Shown one piece after another: positions 1 through 8,368 of a stretch of 41,939 bases of DNA. The position numbers and the translations under genes are program-made. The notes under the pieces were generated by a model. That model was not told the origin of the DNA and did no database searches. It saw only the letters and a list, made by a program, of their open reading frames with translations. This DNA comes from Parabacteroides sp. (GTDB lineage Bacteria; Bacteroidota; Bacteroidia; Bacteroidales; Tannerellaceae): positions 1 through 41,939 of the forward strand of contig JAHHQS010000014.1 of assembly GCA_020026285.1 (NCBI GenBank), given 5' to 3'. How positions within the stretch are numbered: the stretch's first letter is position 1; the number at the start of each line of letters is the position of its first letter.

Positions 1-54
1 AACCGCCGTAGACGGTTTTGCAGACCGCTGACTAAGCCACTCATCCAAGGAACC
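1..54 (-). tRNA. tRNA-Cys(GCA), cut by window start
   Basis: This is the 5' part of a tRNA-Cys on the minus strand. It is identical to the two complete copies that follow, through the D arm and anticodon arm (anticodon GCA). The T arm and acceptor 3' strand lie outside the window, so the copy is truncated only by the window edge as far as can be seen. Confidence 0.9.
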
Positions 55-86
55 AAAAATTCAAGACAAGCAAACAAGTTTCATAT

Positions 87-161
87 TGGAGGTTCCTGGC
101 GGATTCGAACCGCCGTAGACGGTTTTGCAGACCGCTGACTAAGCCACTCATCCAAGGAACC
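87..161 (-). tRNA. tRNA-Cys(GCA)
   Basis: Complete cloverleaf on the minus strand. The acceptor strands GGTTCC and GGAACC pair, the anticodon loop is CTGCAAA (anticodon GCA), the T loop is TTCGAAT, and the discriminator is U as expected for tRNA-Cys. The 3' CCA is encoded (positions 87-89). It is the middle of three copies. Confidence 0.96.
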
Positions 162-193
162 AAAAATTCAAGACAAGCAAACAAGTTTCATAT

Positions 194-268
194 TGGAGGT
201 TCCTGGCGGATTCGAACCGCCGTAGACGGTTTTGCAGACCGCTGACTAAGCCACTCATCCAAGGAACC
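194..268 (-). tRNA. tRNA-Cys(GCA)
   Basis: Third copy, identical to the one at 87-161 with anticodon GCA, U discriminator and encoded CCA. It is the promoter-proximal copy: the minus-strand promoter at 308-339 lies upstream of it, so the array is probably transcribed as one precursor and cut by tRNA-processing RNases. Confidence 0.96.
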
Positions 269-307
269 ATTCAATACTACAAAGAACTTATTTCTCTTTT
301 GCGATTG

Positions 308-339
308 CAAAGGAACGAAAATATTTTAATAACACCAAA
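308..339 (-). promoter_or_regulatory. Promoter of tRNA-Cys array
   Basis: On the minus strand a -33 TTTG (336-339) is followed after 20 nt by TTCCTTTG (308-315), one base off the Bacteroidales -7 consensus TAnnTTTG. It sits about 40 nt upstream of the first tRNA. The bases after the -7 box are GCA, as at the other tRNA promoters here. Confidence 0.6.
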
Positions 340-450
340 TATTTTTTGTTTATTTTTTAACACTAATTTCACCAGAAGTCATAAACAACTGGTAAACAAT
401 ATATAGTATAATACAGAAATATCTGAAAAAGAAGATTAAGCTTTCTAATA

Positions 451-481
451 TTTGAAAAAAAGAAAAAAATAGGTTATTTTG
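451..481 (+). promoter_or_regulatory. Possible promoter of rfbC-rfbB-holB
   Basis: TTTG at 451-454 is followed 20 nt later by TATTTTG (475-481), a -7-like box with one spacer base fewer than TAnnTTTG. It lies 34 nt before the rfbC start. The match is imperfect, so this is a weak call. The rest of 340-515 is AT-rich with nothing else recognisable. Confidence 0.35.
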
Positions 482-515
482 CATACAAATAGAAAATTAA
501 GACAATCATATCATT

Positions 516-1073
516 ATGAATTATACAGAAACAGAAATTCCTGGTGTCTGGATTATAGAACCAAAAGTATTCAAAGATGCCAGAGGATATTTTATGGAAG
601 CTTTCAAACAAGAAGAATTTGATCAGATTGTAGGAAAGACAACCTTTATTCAAGATAATGAATCACGTTCATCAAAAGGAGTTTTACGTGGTCTGCATTA
701 CCAACAAGCTCCCTACTCTCAGGCGAAACTTGTAAGAGTAATCAAAGGTTGCGTTTTAGACGTTGCTGTAGATATCCGTAAAGGCTCACCTACTTTTGGG
801 AAACATGTTGCAGTAGAATTGTCTGAAGACAATAAACGTCAGCTGTTCATTCCACAAGGATTTGCCCACGGCTTCCATGTTTTAAGCGATGATGCTATTT
901 TTACTTATAAAGTAGACAATCCTTACACACCATCTTCTGAAAGAAGTATACGATATGATGATCCGGATATTAATATCAACTGGGGAATTCAAAAAGACGA
1001 ACCGGTCAATCTGTCTGACAAAGATATGAAGGCAAGCTGGCTGAAAGAGGCCGATATTAATTTCATCTTTTAA
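516..1073 (+). CDS. rfbC: dTDP-4-dehydrorhamnose 3,5-epimerase
   Basis: RmlC, third step of dTDP-L-rhamnose synthesis: double epimerisation of dTDP-4-keto-6-deoxyglucose at C3 and C5 in the cytoplasm. The 185-residue length is normal for this cupin family. The catalytic histidine is in the GLHYQ motif (His61), and the strongly conserved IPQGFAHGF stretch lies near residues 113-121, followed by FTYKVDNPY with the family tyrosine. It starts the plus-strand run rfbC-rfbB-holB, with 13 bp to rfbB. rfbA and rfbD are not in the window. Rhamnose made this way normally feeds O-antigen or capsule; a sugar transferase at 19022-20431 is the only other surface-polysaccharide gene here. Confidence 0.95.
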   Translation: MNYTETEIPGVWIIEPKVFKDARGYFMEAFKQEEFDQIVGKTTFIQDNESRSSKGVLRGLHYQQAPYSQAKLVRVIKGCVLDVAVDIRKGSPTFGKHVAVELSEDNKRQLFIPQGFAHGFHVLSDDAIFTYKVDNPYTPSSERSIRYDDPDININWGIQKDEPVNLSDKDMKASWLKEADINFIF

Positions 1074-1086
1074 CAATCAATTTATT

Positions 1087-2232
1087 ATGAAAAGTTATTT
1101 AGTTACAGGTGCTGCAGGCTTTATTGGAGCAAACTTTATAAAATATATGCTGGCGAAGTACGATAATATTCAAATCGTCGTATTGGATTTACTGACATAC
1201 GCCGGCAATTTGGGAACAATTGCAGAAAATATTGATAACAAACGTTGTTTCTTTGTAAAAGGTGATATCTGTGATAGAAAATTAACGGATTCGTTGTTCG
1301 AAAAATATAATTTTGACTGTGTAGTAAACTTTGCTGCAGAAAGTCATGTTGATAGAAGTATCGAGAATCCTCAGTTATTCCTGCAAACCAACATCCTTGG
1401 TACACAGAATCTGCTTGACAGTGCCAGAAAAGCCTGGACTACAGGAAAAGATGCTACAGGATATCCGACATGGCGTGAAAACGTTCGTTATCATCAAGTC
1501 TCAACCGACGAAGTTTATGGCAGCCTGGGAGAAACAGGATTCTTCACTGAAGAAACTCCTTTGAATCCTCATAGTCCTTATAGTGCGTCAAAAACAAGTG
1601 CAGACCTGTTTGTTCAGGCTTATGCAGACACTTATAAGATGCCTGTAAGTATCACTCGTTGTTCTAACAATTATGGTCCTTATCACTTCCCTGAAAAATT
1701 AATTCCTCTGATCATCAAAAATATTTTAGAGGGGAAGAAACTCCCGGTTTACGGTGACGGATCGAACGTTCGCGACTGGCTTTATGTAGAAGATCATTGT
1801 AAAGCTATCGATCTGGTTATCCATAAAGGGAAAACCGGAAACATCTATAATGTAGGAGGTCATAACGAAAAGACTAATCTTGAGATAGTAAAACTTACTA
1901 TACGAACCATTCATCAGCTGATGACAGAAAATCCTCAGTATCGAGAAGTACTTAAAAAACGTGTGACCGGAGCTGACGGCCAACTATCTATCGACTGGAT
2001 TAACGACGACTTGATCACTTTCGTAAAAGACCGTCTGGGACACGACCAGCGTTATGCTATCGATCCTGCCAAGATTCATTCAGAATTAGGATGGTCACCT
2101 GAAACAAGTTTCGAAACAGGTATTGTCAAGACAATCCGCTGGTATCTGGAAAATCAGTCATGGGTTGAAGACATCACGGGCGGTGATTATATCAAATACT
2201 ACGAAAAGATGTATTCTAATAGAGAATTATAA
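1087..2232 (+). CDS. rfbB: dTDP-glucose 4,6-dehydratase
   Basis: RmlB, an extended SDR that converts dTDP-glucose to dTDP-4-keto-6-deoxyglucose using bound NAD, one step before RfbC. The nucleotide-binding TGAAGFIG is at residues 7-14, the catalytic STDEVYG at 139-145 (Thr, Asp, Glu all present) and the YxxxK pair at Tyr165/Lys169 in PYSASK. The 381-residue length is slightly longer than the roughly 350 of many homologues, because of insertions such as residues 115-130 and around 280-300; similar insertions are usual in Bacteroidales RmlB. It is 13 bp after rfbC and 14 bp before holB, so co-transcription is likely. Confidence 0.96.
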   Translation: MKSYLVTGAAGFIGANFIKYMLAKYDNIQIVVLDLLTYAGNLGTIAENIDNKRCFFVKGDICDRKLTDSLFEKYNFDCVVNFAAESHVDRSIENPQLFLQTNILGTQNLLDSARKAWTTGKDATGYPTWRENVRYHQVSTDEVYGSLGETGFFTEETPLNPHSPYSASKTSADLFVQAYADTYKMPVSITRCSNNYGPYHFPEKLIPLIIKNILEGKKLPVYGDGSNVRDWLYVEDHCKAIDLVIHKGKTGNIYNVGGHNEKTNLEIVKLTIRTIHQLMTENPQYREVLKKRVTGADGQLSIDWINDDLITFVKDRLGHDQRYAIDPAKIHSELGWSPETSFETGIVKTIRWYLENQSWVEDITGGDYIKYYEKMYSNREL

Positions 2233-2246
2233 AAGATAAAAACGGA

Positions 2247-3371
2247 ATGTACTTCAGAGATATTGTTGGTCAAGAAGATATTAAAAGACAATTAATCCAA
2301 ACAGCAAAGTCTGGAATATTACCTCATGCGCAATTATTCACAGAAAAAGGAGGAAGCGGAGCTTTCAATCTGGCTCTTGCCTATGCCCGTTACTTGAATT
2401 GTGAGAACAGAACAGATACTGATGCCTGCGGACATTGTCCATCTTGCCTTAAAATCAATGAACTGGCTCATCCTGATGTACATTTCGTTTTCCCTATAGT
2501 AGCCAAAAAAGACAAGAAAAAGGAGATTTGTGACGATTATCTTCAGGAATGGAGAGAATTCCTTCATGATAACCCTTATTTCAATCTGGACCAATGGCTG
2601 GAGCACATCGATGCAGGAAATTCTCAGGCAATAATTTATTCAAAAGAAAGTGACGAGATTATTCACAAGCTGAATCTCAAAATTTATGAAGCCAAGTACA
2701 GAATACTTTTAATCTGGCTTCCCGAGAAGCTACATCTAAGCTGCGCCAACAAGCTACTTAAAATCATAGAAGAGCCACCTGCAAATACTATTATTCTAAT
2801 GGTTTCGGAACAACCGGATATGATTTTAAGCACGATTCTTTCCAGAACTCAACGAATAAACATTCCCAAGATTCAAACAGAAGACCTTATTCCTGCTCTG
2901 GAAAGCCGTTTCAGCCTTTCCAGGGAAGATGCTCAGAATATTGCCCATATAGCAAACGGGAACTATTTAAAAGCCATAGAAGAGATCAGCACAAACGAAG
3001 AGAATCTGTTTTTTCTGGAACAATTCAAGTCGGTTATGCGTAATTCCTGGATGCGTAACGTAAAAGGGATGAAAGAACAGGCTGATATGATGGCTGGTAT
3101 CGGAAGAGAAAGACAAAAGAAATATCTGGCTTACTGCCAGCATATGATCAGAGAGAACTTTATTTATCGTTTCCAGGCTCCGGAAATGAATTATATGAAT
3201 TTACAGGAATCTGCTTTCGCCGTTAAATTCTCTCCTTTTGTGAACGAAAGAAACGTAATCGATCTGATGGATGAATTAGCGAAAGCAGAACAACATATTT
3301 CCCAAAATGTTAATGCCAAAATGGTCTTCTTCGATCTGGCACTTAAAATAACTGTACTGATTAAACGATAA
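2247..3371 (+). CDS. holB: DNA polymerase III delta' subunit
   Basis: Clamp-loader subunit delta' of the AAA+ superfamily, which acts with gamma/tau and delta to load the beta clamp. The P-loop is degenerate (EKGGSGAF at 33-40, no lysine), as expected for a non-hydrolysing delta'. A zinc-binding module is intact: Cys52, Cys61, Cys64 and Cys67 (CX8CX2CX2C). The SRC arginine-finger motif appears as SRT (LSRTQRI). Length 374 is normal. It follows rfbB by 14 bp, an unexpected partner that suggests housekeeping expression of rfbBC or simple read-through. It converges on the minus-strand oxidoreductase with only a 10-bp gap and no clear terminator between. Confidence 0.92.
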   Translation: MYFRDIVGQEDIKRQLIQTAKSGILPHAQLFTEKGGSGAFNLALAYARYLNCENRTDTDACGHCPSCLKINELAHPDVHFVFPIVAKKDKKKEICDDYLQEWREFLHDNPYFNLDQWLEHIDAGNSQAIIYSKESDEIIHKLNLKIYEAKYRILLIWLPEKLHLSCANKLLKIIEEPPANTIILMVSEQPDMILSTILSRTQRINIPKIQTEDLIPALESRFSLSREDAQNIAHIANGNYLKAIEEISTNEENLFFLEQFKSVMRNSWMRNVKGMKEQADMMAGIGRERQKKYLAYCQHMIRENFIYRFQAPEMNYMNLQESAFAVKFSPFVNERNVIDLMDELAKAEQHISQNVNAKMVFFDLALKITVLIKR

Positions 3372-3381
3372 AACAGGCCGT

Positions 3382-4401
3382 TTACTTCTTATCAGCAGGA
3401 TAAAAGACACCTAACTGTCGGCGGATTTCATCGATGATCTCTATTGTTATCAGAGAGTTTTCATGACTATTTATATCTGATTCCAATTTTCCGGCTTGTA
3501 CCAAGTTGATAAATTCAGCTATTTCATAATAGTATTCATCCTTATCAGTCGCAACAGTCACATCTTCTATCGGAGTAGCCGGACCTTTTCCTGATGCAGC
3601 AACAGGACGTTTCTGCCAGGTTACATGATTTATCTTGTTAATTCTGTCGAGCATGATATTTCCATCTTCTCCTTCTATTTCAGTAGGCAAAGAAGAATTG
3701 GCTATCTTCGAATAAAGAACCGTCGCATTCATTCCTTCATATTCAAAGTTAACAGCCCCTTGCCCATCCGCTCCAGAACTTAATACAATTCCTGAAGCCT
3801 GTATCTTCCTGGGTCTGCCAAACAATACGACCATCGGATAAATGGTATAAACTCCAATATCCATAATGGCTCCATTAGACAGTTCAGGCTTAAAAGCATT
3901 CAATACAATACCTTCTTTAAACTTATCATAACGAGATGAATACTGGCAATAAGAAGAAAAGTAGCGACGTAAAACGCCTGCTTTTGGCAAAGTTTTACGA
4001 ACCACATCAAAATTTGGAGTCATTGTCGGTTTCATTGCTTCCATCAATGTTACATGATACTGATGAGAAGCGGCAATCATCTCTTTTACCTCCAATGCAT
4101 TCGATGCCAAAGGCTTTTCACACAACACATGCTTCCCATGTTTCATACAAAGGATGCTATTCCCGGCATGTGTATAGTTGGGAGTTGCAATATAAACGGC
4201 ATCAATCAAAGGACTTTTTGCCATCTCTTCCAACGAGGTAAATGTATGTGGAATATTATATTTTGCTGCAAATTCATCGGCTCTAGCCTGAGTGCGGGAA
4301 CAAACGGCAACCAGTTCAAAACGTTCATCCTGACTGGCACCTGCCAACACCCAATCTGTAATGAAATTAGTTCCAACAACACCAAAACGAACTTTATCCA
4401 T
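3382..4401 (-). CDS. Gfo/Idh/MocA family oxidoreductase
   Basis: NAD(P)-dependent sugar or polyol dehydrogenase of the Gfo/Idh/MocA family, substrate unknown. An N-terminal Rossmann fold (GVVGTNFI at 7-14) is followed by the family EKP motif at 95-97 (LCEKPLA) and the C-terminal alpha/beta domain. There is no signal peptide or Tat motif, so it is cytoplasmic, unlike many Bacteroidota paralogues that are secreted. It is the last gene of a minus-strand run after pepT and gcvT but is separated from gcvT by 140 bp containing a strong imperfect hairpin. Family members include trans-dihydrodiol-like and myo-inositol dehydrogenases; the sequence does not let me choose. Confidence 0.88.
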   Translation of the reverse strand: MDKVRFGVVGTNFITDWVLAGASQDERFELVAVCSRTQARADEFAAKYNIPHTFTSLEEMAKSPLIDAVYIATPNYTHAGNSILCMKHGKHVLCEKPLASNALEVKEMIAASHQYHVTLMEAMKPTMTPNFDVVRKTLPKAGVLRRYFSSYCQYSSRYDKFKEGIVLNAFKPELSNGAIMDIGVYTIYPMVVLFGRPRKIQASGIVLSSGADGQGAVNFEYEGMNATVLYSKIANSSLPTEIEGEDGNIMLDRINKINHVTWQKRPVAASGKGPATPIEDVTVATDKDEYYYEIAEFINLVQAGKLESDINSHENSLITIEIIDEIRRQLGVFYPADKK

Positions 4402-4434
4402 AAAGACTATTTTATTTTTATTAGAAATAATAAT

Positions 4435-4486
4435 CCTTAGAGCCTTGGATCCGATTCAAACAAAAATCGAATCCAAAACCCTAAGG
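4435..4486 (-). repeat. Long imperfect hairpin between gcvT and oxidoreductase gene
   Basis: The arms TTGGAT-C-CGATT (4445-4456) and AATCG-A-ATCCAA (4465-4476) form a 12-position stem with one mismatch and an 8-nt loop. An outer 6-bp pair, CCTTAG (4435-4440) with CTAAGG (4481-4486), extends it across a small internal loop. There is no T tract on the minus strand, so it is not a classical terminator; it may stabilise or process the mRNA or mark the end of the pepT-gcvT transcript. Confidence 0.6.
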
Positions 4487-4541
4487 GATATTGATGAGAT
4501 TTACCCGATAGTACTATTATAACAGTAAATCTTTTTAGAAA

Positions 4542-5627
4542 TTATTTACGGAATGGAGCTTTTACCACCTGTGCTTTCAAATTGCGGTTACGAACCTTAA
4601 TAAAGATTTCTGAACCTACCTTTGAAAAATCCTTTTTCACATAACCAAGTCCAATACCTTTCTTCAAAACGGGAGACATTGTTCCTGACGTTACAGTACC
4701 AATGTGGTTTCCTTCAGCATCAACAATCTCATATCCGTGACGAGGAACTCCTTTATCGACCAATTCGAATGCACATAATTTGCGGGTAACACCTTCTTTC
4801 TTCTGGGCAGCCAAAGCTTCACGATTTGTAAAGTTCTTTCCTTCTACAAATTTAGTAATCCATCCCAAACCTGCCTCAATCGGAGATGTAGTATCATCCA
4901 AATCATTTCCATACAAGCAGAAGCCCATTTCCAGACGAAGCGTATCACGTGCACCTAAACCGACCGGCTTGATTCCTTCAGGCTTACCTGCTTCAAAAAT
5001 AGCATTCCAGATGGTCATTGCATCACTTGGATAGAAATACAATTCGAAACCTCCTGCACCAGTATAGCCTGTATTTGAAATGATCACATCTTTACATCCG
5101 GCAAATTCACCTGTGGTAAATGCATAATAAGGAATAGCAGACAAATCAACCTGAGTCAGTTTCTGCAACACTTCTGTCGCTTTTGGACCTTGAATTGCCA
5201 ATTGCGCCATATTATCAGATGAATTTTGCAATTCAGCTCCTACCGCATTGTGACTTACACACCAGTTCCAGTCCTTATCAATATTGGCTGCGTTAACCAC
5301 CAATAGATATTTTTCAGGTTCATAGTGATAAACTAACAAATCATCTACAATACCTCCATCTTCGTTAGGAAAACAAGTATATTGAGCCTTACCCAATGGA
5401 AGAACAGAAGCATCATTAGATGTTACAGACTGAATAAACTCTAATGCTTTCGGACCTTTTACCCAAAATTCACCCATATGAGAGACATCAAACACACCGA
5501 CACCATTCACAACAGTCATGTGTTCATCAATAATACCCGAATATTCTATCGGCATATTATAACCTGCAAATTCATGCATTTTAGCACCTAGACCAATATG
5601 CACGTCTGTAAAAGGAGTTGTCTTCAT
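4542..5627 (-). CDS. gcvT: Glycine cleavage system T protein (aminomethyltransferase)
   Basis: T protein transfers the methylene group from aminomethyl-lipoyl H protein to tetrahydrofolate, giving 5,10-CH2-THF and ammonia. The 361-residue length and the order GcvT fold plus C-terminal barrel are normal. Family motifs seen are NMPIEYSG near the N terminus, [22 protein letters not shown] and LGLGYV near the C terminus. gcvH and gcvP are not in the window, so the complex is encoded at split loci. It follows pepT by 47 bp on the same strand. The product CH2-THF is the substrate shared with FolD and MetF encoded elsewhere in this window. Confidence 0.95.
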   Translation of the reverse strand: MKTTPFTDVHIGLGAKMHEFAGYNMPIEYSGIIDEHMTVVNGVGVFDVSHMGEFWVKGPKALEFIQSVTSNDASVLPLGKAQYTCFPNEDGGIVDDLLVYHYEPEKYLLVVNAANIDKDWNWCVSHNAVGAELQNSSDNMAQLAIQGPKATEVLQKLTQVDLSAIPYYAFTTGEFAGCKDVIISNTGYTGAGGFELYFYPSDAMTIWNAIFEAGKPEGIKPVGLGARDTLRLEMGFCLYGNDLDDTTSPIEAGLGWITKFVEGKNFTNREALAAQKKEGVTRKLCAFELVDKGVPRHGYEIVDAEGNHIGTVTSGTMSPVLKKGIGLGYVKKDFSKVGSEIFIKVRNRNLKAQVVKAPFRK

Positions 5628-5674
5628 TTTTTCACGATTTAGATTTACTCTGTATTAAAAATAATTTATATAAC

Positions 5675-6892
5675 TTATTTGGAAGCCAGCAATTCTACAA
5701 TTTTAACTACAGTTTCCATACTTTTCTGTAAAGAATCTACAGGTAGATATTCATAACGTCCGTGGAAGTTAAGTCCACCTGCAAATAAGTTTGGACAAGG
5801 AAGTCCCATAAATGACAATCTTGCTCCATCTGTACCACCTCGGATTGGCTGAATCTTAGGAGTTACGCCAACAGCCAGCATTGCTTCAGAAGCCAGGTCA
5901 ACGATTTCCATTCGAGGTTCAACCACTTCACGCATATTATAATACTGGTCATTCATGTCGATTGTTACAAAACCCGGATACTTCTTATTCAATTCTGCAA
6001 CCATATCGACAAGCAACTGCTTCTTCTGCTCGAACAATTCACGAGAATGGTCACGTATAATATATTGAAGAGTTGACAGTTCAACACTACCTGTCATTGC
6101 CAGCAGATGGAAGAATCCTTCGTAACCATCTGTCGTTTCAGGGCGCTGATCAGCTGGTAATTTAGCGGCAAACTCTGCAGCAAGTAAAGCTGAATTTATC
6201 ATCTTGTCTTTTGCTGATCCCGGATGAACATTCAAACCTTTGAATGTAATCTTGGCTGCTGCTGCATTAAAGTTTTCATATTCCAATTCTCCAACAGCAC
6301 CACCATCGACTGTATAAGCAAAATCGCAACCAAACTTCTTGACATCAAAATAATCCGCTCCAGCACCAATTTCTTCATCAGGAGTGAAGCCGATACGCAC
6401 TTTACCATGTTTGATTTCCGGATGTTCTTTCAAGTATACCATACCGGAAATGATAGCCGAAACGCCAGCTTTATCATCTGCACCTAATAAAGTTGTACCA
6501 TCTGTAACGATTATTTCCTGCCCCTTATAGTCTTCCATTTCAGGGAATTTAGAAGGGGAAAGAACAATGTTTTCAGTTTCATTTAAAACCACATCACCTC
6601 CCTGATAAGTTATGATTTTCGGATTGACACCTTCGCCACTCATATCCGGAGCAGTATCCATATGTGATATAAAGCCTACAGTTGGTATCTCCTTGTCTGT
6701 ATTTGCGGGCAATGTAGCCATTAAATAGCACTTATCATCTAACGAGACATCTTCAAATCCCAAAGATACCAATTCATCGCGCAGTGCTTCAGCAAAGACA
6801 CGCTGTCCCGGAGTACTAGGAGTCACTCCTGTTTCCTCACTGGACTGTGTTCCATAACTTACATATTTTAGAAATCGATCTAATACTGTCAT
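5675..6892 (-). CDS. pepT: Peptidase T (tripeptide aminopeptidase)
   Basis: Cytoplasmic M20B zinc aminopeptidase that removes the N-terminal residue of tripeptides. Metal and catalytic residues are visible: HMDT (His77, Asp79), GADDKAG (bridging Asp around 140) and the DEEIGAG motif with the general-base Glu (173/174); a late HGRYEYLPV contributes another metal histidine. The 405-residue length is typical. It is the first gene of pepT-gcvT. No consensus -7 box was found upstream (6893-7040), which otherwise holds only the tRNA-His terminator. Confidence 0.95.
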   Translation of the reverse strand: MTVLDRFLKYVSYGTQSSEETGVTPSTPGQRVFAEALRDELVSLGFEDVSLDDKCYLMATLPANTDKEIPTVGFISHMDTAPDMSGEGVNPKIITYQGGDVVLNETENIVLSPSKFPEMEDYKGQEIIVTDGTTLLGADDKAGVSAIISGMVYLKEHPEIKHGKVRIGFTPDEEIGAGADYFDVKKFGCDFAYTVDGGAVGELEYENFNAAAAKITFKGLNVHPGSAKDKMINSALLAAEFAAKLPADQRPETTDGYEGFFHLLAMTGSVELSTLQYIIRDHSRELFEQKKQLLVDMVAELNKKYPGFVTIDMNDQYYNMREVVEPRMEIVDLASEAMLAVGVTPKIQPIRGGTDGARLSFMGLPCPNLFAGGLNFHGRYEYLPVDSLQKSMETVVKIVELLASK

Positions 6893-7040
6893 CTTTTATT
6901 ATTTTATTAATTTATTTGTCCAATTATCGGCCCATAAAATTAAGAAATGAAGATGAATAAACCAAATAAAGAAGATAGCGGCTCTTGAATTTTTTTCATA
7001 AGAAATGATGCTCTTCTGAGAAAGAGATGTGTAAATAAAC

Positions 7041-7072
7041 AAAAAAAGGATGTATCAAAAACTGACACATCC
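7041..7072 (-). terminator. Terminator after tRNA-His pair
   Basis: On the minus strand GGATGTGTCA and TGATACATCC pair around a short loop (7048-7072) and are followed by seven Ts. It begins six nt after the CCA end of the distal tRNA-His. Confidence 0.85.
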
Positions 7073-7077
7073 TCTTT

Positions 7078-7155
7078 TGGGGTGAAAGATGGGGCTCGAA
7101 CCCACGACCCTTGGAACCACAATCCAATGCTCTAACCAACTGAGCTACATTCACC
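7078..7155 (-). tRNA. tRNA-His(GTG), CCA encoded
   Basis: Minus-strand cloverleaf with anticodon loop TTGTGGT (anticodon GTG). The extra G at -1 (position 7155) faces C73, the identity element of tRNA-His. The 3' CCA is encoded at 7078-7080. The acceptor stem has an unpaired U6:U67. This is the promoter-distal copy. Confidence 0.96.
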
Positions 7156-7192
7156 ATGTAATCTCAAACTTCTGTTTCCTTCATAAAAGAAG

Positions 7193-7267
7193 GGTGAAAG
7201 ATGGGGCTCGAACCCACGACCCTTGGAACCACAATCCAATGCTCTAACCAACTGAGCTACATTCACC
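7193..7267 (-). tRNA. tRNA-His(GTG), CCA not encoded
   Basis: Identical body to the copy at 7078-7155, including the G-1:C73 pair and the U6:U67 mismatch. Here the three bases after C73 read CTT, so CCA must be added after transcription. This is the promoter-proximal copy of the pair. Confidence 0.96.
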
Positions 7268-7307
7268 ATGTCAATCTTTCAGGAAACGTTGTTTCTTTAA
7301 GACGGTG

Positions 7308-7338
7308 CAAAGGTAAGTATATTTTTTAATTCTGCAAA
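7308..7338 (-). promoter_or_regulatory. Promoter of tRNA-His pair
   Basis: A full Bacteroidales consensus on the minus strand: TTTG (7335-7338), 19-nt spacer, TACCTTTG (7308-7315). Transcription would start about 35 nt upstream of the proximal tRNA. The bases following the box are GCACCG. Confidence 0.85.
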
Positions 7339-7387
7339 TTTTCCAACTATAATTTTCAAATTTTGTTTCATAAAGTAAGCATACTAA

Positions 7388-7426
7388 AAGAAAAGAGTCG
7401 AATAGTATAAATGCTATTCGACTCTT
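7388..7426 (-). terminator. Terminator of ffh-folD
   Basis: A 13-bp perfect stem (7393-7405 with 7414-7426) with an 8-nt loop, followed on the minus strand by TTTTCTTTT. It starts 20 nt after the folD stop codon. Confidence 0.88.
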
Positions 7427-7445
7427 ACAATGTATTTTATCCAAA

Positions 7446-8345
7446 CTACTTGTATACTTCTTTTTTCCCGGCCAATAATGTATTTTTCATCAATGAAATA
7501 ATAGTCATTGGTCCTACTCCTCCCGGAACCGGACTGATATATGAGCATTTTGGTGCCACCTCATCAAACTTCACATCACCAGATAAACGGAAACCGCTCT
7601 TGCGTGTTGGATCAGGAACACGAGTTGTACCCACATCCACGATAACAGCTCCCTCTTTCACCATATCGGCTTTCAAAAATTCAGGAACACCTAACGCAAC
7701 AATAATTATATCTGCCTGCTGACACATTTCCTTCAGATTTTTAGAATGGCTATGACATACAGTTACCGTACAATCTCCCGGATATGTCTTTTGAACCATC
7801 AACGAAGCCATTGGTTTTCCAACAATATTACTACGGCCAAGTACCACACAATGCTTTCCTCTTGTTTCTATATTGTTTCTTTTCAACAACTCCAGAATTC
7901 CGGCAGGTGTTGCTGAGACAAAACAAGGCAAACCGATAGACATTCGACCCACATTAATTGGATGAAAACCATCAACATCTTTATGATAATCGATAGCTTC
8001 AATTACTTTCTGCTCAGAAATATGTTTTGGCAATGGAAGTTGAACAATAAACCCATCAACATCCGGATCATTATTCAATTCATCAACCTTACGTAACAGT
8101 TCTTCTTCGGTCACATCAGCTTCATAACGGATCAATGATGATTTGAAACCTATTTCAGCACAGGTTTTCACCTTGCTGGCAACGTAAGTTTCACTACCGC
8201 CATCGTGTCCGACCAATATCGCAGCCAAATGAGGGATCTTGCCTCCTTCAGCCTTGATGCGAGCAACCTCTTCAGCCATCTCCTGCTTCATCTGAGCAGC
8301 TGTAGCCTTACCATCAAGCAATTTGTATGTTTTTTCTTCCATCAT
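7446..8345 (-). CDS. folD: Bifunctional CH2-THF dehydrogenase / CH-THF cyclohydrolase
   Basis: FolD interconverts 5,10-methylene-THF and 10-formyl-THF with NADP, the formyl donor for Fmt and purine synthesis. Motifs seen are [14 protein letters not shown] (catalytic Lys region), QLPLPKHI, the Rossmann [11 protein letters not shown] and the C-terminal [10 protein letters not shown]. The 299-residue length is normal. Two consecutive ATGs begin the frame, so the start could be one codon later. It lies 23 bp after ffh on the same strand and ends at a strong terminator, so ffh-folD looks like a two-gene operon. Confidence 0.95.
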   Translation of the reverse strand: MMEEKTYKLLDGKATAAQMKQEMAEEVARIKAEGGKIPHLAAILVGHDGGSETYVASKVKTCAEIGFKSSLIRYEADVTEEELLRKVDELNNDPDVDGFIVQLPLPKHISEQKVIEAIDYHKDVDGFHPINVGRMSIGLPCFVSATPAGILELLKRNNIETRGKHCVVLGRSNIVGKPMASLMVQKTYPGDCTVTVCHSHSKNLKEMCQQADIIIVALGVPEFLKADMVKEGAVIVDVGTTRVPDPTRKSGFRLSGDVKFDEVAPKCSYISPVPGGVGPMTIISLMKNTLLAGKKEVYK

Positions 8346-8368
8346 GATATTATTTAAAAATAATGTTC

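Larger units (their letters stand above)
1..268 (-). repeat. Tandem tRNA-Cys array, 107-bp unit
   Basis: Each unit is a 75-nt tRNA (with CCA) plus a 32-nt spacer. The two spacers (55-86 and 162-193) are identical, giving an exact 107-bp period. At least 2.5 units are visible and the array runs off the left edge, so total copy number is unknown. The perfect identity of the spacers points to recent amplification or ongoing homogenisation. Confidence 0.95.

Noticed and set aside
1..268. CRISPR-like array from regular repeats
   Set aside because: Both repeat and spacer are identical between units and the repeat is a tRNA-Cys, so it is a tandem gene array.
6940..7122. 60-codon minus-strand frame with MWFQGSWVRAPSF
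   Set aside because: It reads through the tRNA-His gene and its terminator, so it is not a protein gene.
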